A DNA stretch of 64,000 nucleotides from Lytechinus variegatus (Eukaryota; Echinodermata; Echinoidea; Temnopleuroida; Toxopneustidae), in assembly GCF_018143015.1 (NCBI RefSeq), contig NC_054758.1, positions 22,093,501 to 22,157,500 on the forward strand. Reading direction: 5' to 3'. A program made the position numbers and the translations under genes. Below, in pieces: positions 57,597-64,000 of this stretch. Positions within the stretch are counted from its first letter, which is position 1; the number at the start of each line of letters is the position of its first letter. The notes beneath the pieces are model-generated. The model did no database searches, was not told the origin of the DNA, and worked only from the letters and a program-made list of their open reading frames with translations.

Positions 57597-59394
57597 TTAT
57601 ATGATTCCGAAGGTCAAAGCAATAGTTTGGTCCATTACACCAAGTTCTTCCTCCTCAGCCTCATCCACTTCTATGCTTGGGATCGCATTGGGGTCTCTCG
57701 GCATTCTCAAAGCAACAATCAACGCATTGCCCTCATTCTTCCTGTCCTCCAAATAGAAAAGGAACGTGAAGAGAAAAGGATTCAAAACCGCCTTCACTGT
57801 GATCAGAAACATGACTGCCCAAGAAAAGAGCGATGTCGGTGGAACACCCGTTTGGTACCCAAAACCAGCAAAGAGAACAGGCAACCAAGAAAAGATGTCC
57901 ATGAGAATGAGGAATGAAATTCGGAAAGTGGCCCTGTGAAGGAGGTGTCGTTCATCTACTTTGGGAACGTCATCAGCAAATGGTTCGGAAGGATGGCCTG
58001 GTTCACTTTTGGATGGGCTATCAAGAATGAAATCAGGGGAAGTAGAGGCTGCGGTAGGGATCGATGAACGTGAGGATAAGTTACTAGCAGGACCGTCAGA
58101 TCTAGGATATCCTGGAACCGATGCTGTTACGGTTGTAGGTGATGCTGTCATGGGTGTTTCAGATGCCGAAATCTCTGTGTTGTCAGATGCTGTAATGGGT
58201 ATGAGGGGTATTGCAAAGGGTGTATCAATTACTGAAGTCGGTGTGTTGTTAGCCGAGGCAGAGGGCAATGTGGGGAGTCTGGGAGAAGGTATTGTAGCAG
58301 GCTTTGTACCTGTTGCAGTGTCAAAGTCCAGTTGGGAATCGAGTTTGGCCTGTGAATTTGAAGGGGTGCGTGAGGTAAGACCCACAGACGAACCAGAATC
58401 TTGATTGGTATCGCCTTTGTCATCACTTTTCGCACCAGGTAAGGTAAAATCTATGGTATCTTGATCAGTAGCATCAGCATGTTCGTCTTGAGGTGCAATG
58501 CATGGTGTTGGGTCAGCTATGGTACTTGGTGATGTTCCTGGTATGTTGTCAAGACCGATATCAGATTCAGCATTACCTGACTGGATACTCCGCCATTTTC
58601 TTACCAGCATCACTACATTAGAAATATCAGTGATGAGAGATGACAGAAGGTTCCAAACGAGAAGCATGTAGACCGTTGAAGTTATTGGGACATAAGGCAT
58701 ATCAGTATCCTCCAGTTTGTAAGAGGACCCAAGAACAGATCCGTTGTAAGACCTGGTAATGGTGAGGGAGCCAGTGTCTTGGGGCTTAGAGTGGAAGAAT
58801 ACAGGGATACAAAACTGAGCCAGTCCAAATCTCTTGTCAGTGTTCTCGCTAATGACCGTGATCAAGACACTAGTCACCATTGTCCACAGCCAACACATTG
58901 CGAGCATGAGACCAGAGGCTATGAACGTTACTCTTCCGCGAGGAGAGGCTGTACAAATCAATCTCTCGATCGTACTCAGAACTATCGTAATAGCGGACGC
59001 CTCGTTAGCAACCCAACCAATCAACCTGGCGATCGAACACCTACCGGACTTGGGCCATACATCCGCAATCAGGAAGTGGTCTTTGCCATTTTGGACATCC
59101 GCGGATGTGATCAAGACCATGTATATACCCATAAAAAGGTCTGCCACGGCTTGTCCGATCAAGAATCTGTTGGTCACCTCAGCCACCTTTAGTTTGTTGT
59201 CTATCAAGCGAAGTAGGATGACGGCAGCGTTTCCTGTGAGAGCCGAGGATGATAATATCCAAGCTAGTATAGTCAATGTACGACCAGGCAAGAGCTTACC
59301 ACAACTTTCATTAGGGCCAGGTGAAGATGTTTTGATACACTTTGCATTTACAGCATCTTTCAGAAGACAGCATATGCGATAGTCTGAGATGGAT
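57597..59394 (-). CDS. LGR-type receptor: hinge, 7TM and tail exon
   Basis: A strong acceptor (ttcttatag, ag at 59396-59395) opens the exon, so the upstream in-frame ATG at 59468 is probably intronic. The hinge has the family's YRICCLL...C...SC cysteines. LGR signatures follow: NRFLIGQAVADLFMGIYMV (TM2), CSIARLIGWVANEASA and IERL (TM3), FRISFLILMDIFSWLPVLF (TM6) and VKAVLNPFLFTFLF (TM7). ERL stands where LGRs usually have ERW. Between TM5 and TM6 lies a Ser/Thr/Pro/Asp-rich loop of about 215 residues, where relatives have 20-30. The reading frame is uninterrupted through it. The tail ends in an acidic cluster (DEAEEEELG) and a stop at 57597-57599. Confidence 0.9.
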
Positions 59395-62300
59395 CTATAA
59401 GAACAGGATACATGAAAAGAGAACACACATGACGTAAGAAAGACTAAAATAATTAACATAATTCTCATGATATGAACATTTGGATCATTTGATAATTTAA
59501 TGATTTTCTTTTTTCAAGGGTCAGATTCATTCCAATTCAATTCAATGTGTACTTTTGGTGTCTAGTATCTTTCGTTTGGTGTAACAAAGCGCTACGCAAT
59601 TTTACCACTAGATATACATTCTTGCAGACACGCTGCAAGAAGTCATTCTTCAAGATTATAGCAACGAGAATATATAGTTAGTTTGAAATTACTGATTTAG
59701 TTCTAATGTAGTATAATGAGTTCAAAAACGGATGCGGAACATGAGTGAGTAAACAAAAATAAGCATAATTTTTTAAACTGTAAGCAATACTGAATTATTA
59801 TAAGCTGGTCAAATCTGAAAACAAAAAAATGCAACATGTAAAGTGTCCATAACGTTGCTATAATAATGATAATAATAACTAGCATTTAGTACGCTCTCCA
59901 TAGTTAACTATATCACAGCGATTACAAACAAGAGTACATTTAAAAGAAATTAATGGGAAAAGAGGTATGTTTTTTAGAAGTTTCTTGAATTGATCTGAAG
60001 AGTTTGATGATATAATGAAAGTGGGTATGTTATTCCATTCTTTAGAAGCAGTAACACTAAATGTGCGATAACTTTTTTTTGTACGAGTGCTATACTTTTC
60101 CTTTGATTATTATGGATTACACCTAAATGCACTGTTTTCAAGATTTGTCTACATCAATTCTGAATTTATGCTATGAAATCAAAGAGATAAACCTTTCGAT
60201 GAATAACATGATATTTTGTATTCCGCTGAACTTACATAAATTGAAGGGATTCCAAACCATTCAAGATGTTGGCTGTAAGAGGTGATGGCAGCTGTTCATT
60301 GCCCATCAATCTTTGATAAAATGACACGAAAACATGTAAGATTTATATATAATATCGGTATGTTATTGATGTAATAGGGTGAAGAGTGTGTTCCTAATGT
60401 GTTCACATGGTGAACTATCGTTCACAAAATAAACATCCAAAAGCAAAATCAGAAATTCTGTCAATAATGCACTTTATGAGGAAAACTTGACCAAGGCCCG
60501 TTTCATAAAAGGTACTATTACAGAAACTTTTCCATCGAATGGTAGCTTCCCTGTAATACTTGATTGTGTTGGCTGATTAGCAAGACAGTTAACATTGAAT
60601 GGTAAGGTTGCTATGTAGTAACTTGTATGTGACGGAGCACGGGAAAGGCGCGCCACAAGGCGCTTTACAAGGACCGCTGTTGTTCATTATTTTTATGACA
60701 TAAATTCTGCTTTTGATAAGTACGAAATTCTTCTTTATGCAGATGACATGGTCATTCATTACTCTCATAAAATACTGAAGAACTGGAAATATCCCAACTA
60801 AAGAGTCCGAAAGCCTGAAGGACTGAATGAATAATAACAACATAAAGATCAATTACGACAGTATCGTATGTATGTTACTTGCTTAAATAACTGTAATAAC
60901 TCTTTTTTAAAATAGGGTTGAAACTTTTGTTCATTATTTTCATGACATAAATTGAAAACCAACAAGTAGAAAGATTTAAGATATGTTTTTATGTGCACGA
61001 TAAGTTAAATGGGATGTCCTCATTGGAGAGAATTGTAACAAGATCAGCAAAATTGTCAATTATTTAGGTCGATCAAAACAACATGTAAACATGTCTGAAC
61101 AGGAATGAATTTGTAAATCCATTCCATAACATAATTTTAATTAAGGAGATGTAATTTGAAAATTACAAGTTCATAAAATCAAAAAACAGGACAATTTGAA
61201 TAATAACCAAAGTTAAGGTCGAATGAATGCTTCTACTATCGTTCACAGCTGTCTTGACCGGCGAACCATTTTTCCAAATCATATTATATCAGAAGTAAAA
61301 TCGTATTATTAAATGGAAAAATATTTATATTAAAAAAATTTAAAAGAAAAGAAATTCACAAAAAGGTGCTCAGTTTTTATTTTGCTAAACTAAGTCTCTC
61401 AGATAAGAATTTATTACTAGTACTTTCATGGATTATTATTTAACTACTTGCTAGTTTTTTTTTAAACAAATGATATGACAATTTTATCATGGAATACTGT
61501 ATAATTATATTTAAATTTTGTGACATATGCTGTGTTGATTATTCAATGATTTACTGTGCAAAAATGTGTATTATATTGATTTTTTCTTAATAAAGGAACC
61601 CTGCGCAAGGGTAAGGAATAAAATGTACATATGATTCACCGGTGTGTTGGCTCAGTTGGTAGAGCGTCCGTCTCACAACCGGGAGGTCGGGGGTTCAAAC
61701 CCCGGCTGCTTCAGACCAAAAGATGTTAAAAAAAAAGAGTTACGTTGCTGCTACCCTGTTTGGCGTTCAACGATTAAAGGGATAGAGCCTCGTCGATCTG
61801 GCGCTGCACAGTGGCCACCGGGCCCACGATCAATTGGGCAAAGCGAATTTTCGGAGTATTTCATTTCATGTCTATTTCGAACAATAAATTATGGATTTAT
61901 CATTTTTATTGATGGATTTTATCGCAGTACTTAAAATGCTCGAAATGAACCATGTGAAGATAATGTGACATTTTGGACACCTCGACCGTGTGAATGTTCA
62001 CGGTGTGTTCACAGAGTGGACTATATGTGATTGATTTCACTGTTTACATGCTCCAATTTAAAGGTAAATGCTATTTTTTGTAACGATATCAAAATGAGTT
62101 CGTACAGAATCCAATTAAATGACGACCGAAGTGTCTGTTTGTATGAATAAAATGTATGTGCCAAAGGATTCTGGAAGAAATTGTGTAATTGCTGAGAAAT
62201 CAGCAAATAAGCACAGGATTCGGGTATATAGCGTCGTGCCCGACATTCGAAGCAATAATTATACACTAGCTGTCCCACGTGCGCTTATCTGTGTTGGGGA

Positions 62301-63893
62301 TCTTCAGTCTGAACATTTTTCAGCGTAGATTTCAAGATCCACAAAGTTCAGTTTATGTAACTGTACCAGATCTAGATCCTCGATGATATACTGACAATTA
62401 AGCCTTGTTATACAGACTTTCTCGTGGCATTTCTCTTTAACACAGTATGAGTGTAATTTCACACTTGTAAACTCCTCTTCATACACCTCTGGTTGTTCAG
62501 TGTGTGTGTAGTGGGAAAAGGCGTAGATTTGATTTATGCACTATTAATACGCTCAAATTTAGCATTGTAATTTCTAACATCGCGCTCGCATTTTGCTCCA
62601 CACTGGCTGTCAATAAACAGTGGAAAAAAACCTAGGACACACAGTGTGACTGTATTTTCTTTAAAGTAGGAAATAATTCAAAATACACACAATTAAGGGT
62701 TGAAATGGATTTCATTATGAGAAGAAAAAAAAAAACAACTTACAAATACTGAAGGTTATTCAGAGCGGCAAAGGCTCCATCGTCAATACGCATAATGTTG
62801 TTGGATGTCAGATTCCTGTAAGTTTGAAAAGAATCATCTTAAGATATACAGAATAATTTTATTTTATTTTATTGTTTACTTCTGCAATTACATCATTCGT
62901 ATATAATACATTTTCCATAACAAAACATAGTATATTGAGAACTTTTTTGGCATGAATCATAAGTAAGTGTACTAAAATTATCATTTCAAAATTAGTTAAC
63001 ATTTACAATTTGCAGGAGAGGGATTGTCATCATAAGCAGATTGCTTGAAAAATTGACAACCCCAGGTTAAAACTCATTGATTAATATAATACATTAATAC
63101 AGCAGAATCGATATACAGCACATTTCATGAAAAACAGCAGTAATGTAATTTGAGCAATGAAGATGGAGATGATAAGGATGAAGATGATGGTGAAATGGTG
63201 AAGATGAAGGCGATGGAAAGGATGATGATGATAATGAGACCTAACCCCAGCATGAAAAATGGTAATCGCATTTCTTGGAAAGTATACCAACGTATAAAAA
63301 TTACAAATTAGTTTTGCATTTGACAGGTTTGAAATAAGTGAGAACAAGAGGGGTATTCGTATCCACTGGGCTAGCCCTTTCTACGCCATTCTGTGCAACA
63401 ACACATACGAAAGAAAATGCTGTTTATATTTTCTGCACCACGAATGCTCCCTTTTTCCCTCTCTATCTACACACTGTAAAAACGCTGTTTAAAATTTTAA
63501 GCATGTTGTTTAAGCCCGTCACTCTAACAACTACTGTTTAAACTTTTTAAACAAATGTTAAGACTTTTTAAACAACTGTTTAAAATTTGTAAAGTTGTTT
63601 AAAAAGTTTAAGCAATTACAAAACAGTTTAAACAACCTGATTATAAAGTGACAGGCTTAAACAGCGTGCTATTTTTGTTTATTGTGCAGTGAATATGTGA
63701 AAATTATTACACCGAAAATTATTTTGGTACAATGACGACATGCTATAATCAGCATGCGCAGTCTAAAAAACTGAAATATTACAGGCTTAAGGAATTAATG
63801 TTAAAGCTGAAAAAATCTTACAATAGTTGCAATGATGAGAGATAAGAGAATTGGCCTCGATTTACTTCTTCGATGTCATTGGACTCTAAATTT
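57597..63893 (-). CDS. LGR-type leucine-rich-repeat GPCR (three exons seen, 5' end off window)
   Basis: The exons are 63893-63822 and 62815-62744 (one leucine-rich repeat each) and 59394-57597 (hinge, seven helices, tail). All junctions are phase 2, and both repeat exons are exactly 72 nt, the pattern of LGR/glycoprotein-hormone/relaxin receptor genes. This is a plasma-membrane receptor with a large extracellular repeat domain. It probably binds a peptide hormone; the relaxin-receptor group fits best from the helix sequences, without proof. The remaining repeats and the signal peptide lie beyond the right edge. Confidence 0.88.
60640..60790 (+). pseudogene. LINE reverse-transcriptase relic
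   Basis: Reads GAPQGALQGPLLFIIFMT, stop, and after a break LLYADDMVIHYS. The G-x-P-Q-G...GPLLF and YADD motifs identify a non-LTR reverse transcriptase. Stops and frameshifts show that it is dead. Confidence 0.75.
61642..61860 (+). mobile_element. tRNA-derived SINE
   Basis: The head ggctcagttggtagagcg (box A) and ggggttcaaacccc (box B) looks like a tRNA with CAC in the anticodon position. The acceptor arm does not pair and the last base of the anticodon stem is mismatched. A ~150-base body follows. A SINE is more likely than a Val-tRNA gene. Confidence 0.65.
62744..62815 (-). CDS. LGR-type leucine-rich-repeat exon
   Basis: Exactly 72 nt, acag acceptor and GTAAGT donor, phase 2 at both ends. 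It encodes NLTSNNIMRIDDGAFAALNN followed by LQYL, one canonical repeat with the N-x-I and L-x-x-L positions. Confidence 0.92.
62816..63821. other. intron between two leucine-rich-repeat exons
   Basis: It contains a GAT-rich tract at 63160-63235. It also has a palindromic MITE at about 63480-63675, built of gtttaaa-type blocks and related to a degraded copy near 7240-7330. No other exon was found. Confidence 0.6.
63822..63893 (-). CDS. LGR-type leucine-rich-repeat exon (upstream)
   Basis: Exactly 72 nt, acag acceptor and GTAAGA donor, phase 2. It encodes NLESNDIEEVNRGQFSYLSS followed by LQLL, the preceding repeat of the same ectodomain. Confidence 0.9.
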
Positions 63894-64000
63894 CTGTAAA
63901 ATAGAAGGGTAATAGTAATAATAATAGTAATAACAACAATAGTGATAATAATAATAACAATGATAAAATTAATAGAGACTTCCGATAAAGTAAGCATAAA

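Larger units (their letters stand above)
59395..62743. other. LGR-type intron with LINE relic and SINE
   Basis: I found no further repeat exon between the 7TM exon and the exon at 62744. The intron holds a reverse-transcriptase relic at about 60640-60790 and a tRNA-like SINE at 61642-61860. It also has a small element near 59850-59960 and a stretch at 61935-62040 related to 11700-11787. Confidence 0.55.

Noticed and set aside
58779-59382. Long plus-strand frames at 58779-59192 and 58834-59382
   Set aside because: Antisense shadows of the LGR-type 7TM exon.
59395-59468. The ATG at 59468 as the true start of the minus-strand receptor
   Set aside because: A strong splice acceptor lies at 59396-59395, and the residues upstream of it do not match the LGR hinge. 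The phase-2 repeat exons upstream fit the acceptor.
61642-61718. A Val-tRNA (CAC) gene
   Set aside because: The acceptor arm does not pair and a SINE-like body follows.

Overview
This is animal nuclear DNA: AT-rich and intron-rich, dense in short inverted-repeat elements and simple repeats, with long G/C homopolymers. The best guess is a sea urchin. The evidence is a large foldback element built like the TU elements described from sea urchins, many TIR-type MITEs and tRNA-derived SINEs, and deuterostome-type genes (a PRDM4-like zinc-finger gene, a leucine-rich-repeat GPCR, a single-exon rhodopsin-class GPCR). The genus cannot be fixed from the window alone.

Left part (1-15000, minus strand). 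Two coding exons of a CHMP2A-like ESCRT-III gene run off the left edge. Next is a TPMT-like methyltransferase with six exons assembled by splice phase between 9013 and 14756; its last exon was not found. Foldback elements, an intact non-autonomous hAT-type insertion with an 8-bp target duplication, and GAT/GA simple repeats fill the introns and the intergenic DNA.

Middle (16277-20841). A near-perfect 4.6 kb inverted repeat carries an outer array of degenerate ~18-bp repeats, an inner array of ~194-bp repeats and a short unique centre. No transposase was seen.

Right-centre (23384-38871, plus strand). A PRDM4-like gene: a probable non-coding first exon beside a YY1-like site, then ten coding exons covering a P/Q/S/T-rich N-terminus, a PR domain, seven zinc fingers and a long C-terminal tail. 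One exon is predicted by phase but was not found. The introns hold a piggyBac-like MITE, LINE relics, a SINE, a (CAT/CAC)n minisatellite and several hairpins.

Right part. 38872-45918 is intergenic. A possible two-exon microprotein gene (45949-49308) is split by two fused mariner-type foldbacks. An intact intronless class A GPCR is at 49676-51022. At 52758-54585 is an odd element with subterminal arrays of a CTACGGC/GCCGTAG palindrome. On the minus strand an LGR-type receptor occupies 57597-63893: one exon for the whole seven-helix domain and two 72-nt leucine-rich-repeat exons, running off the right edge.

The genes do not form a pathway; this is an ordinary gene neighbourhood. The most unusual content is the mobile and repeat DNA and the two receptors.
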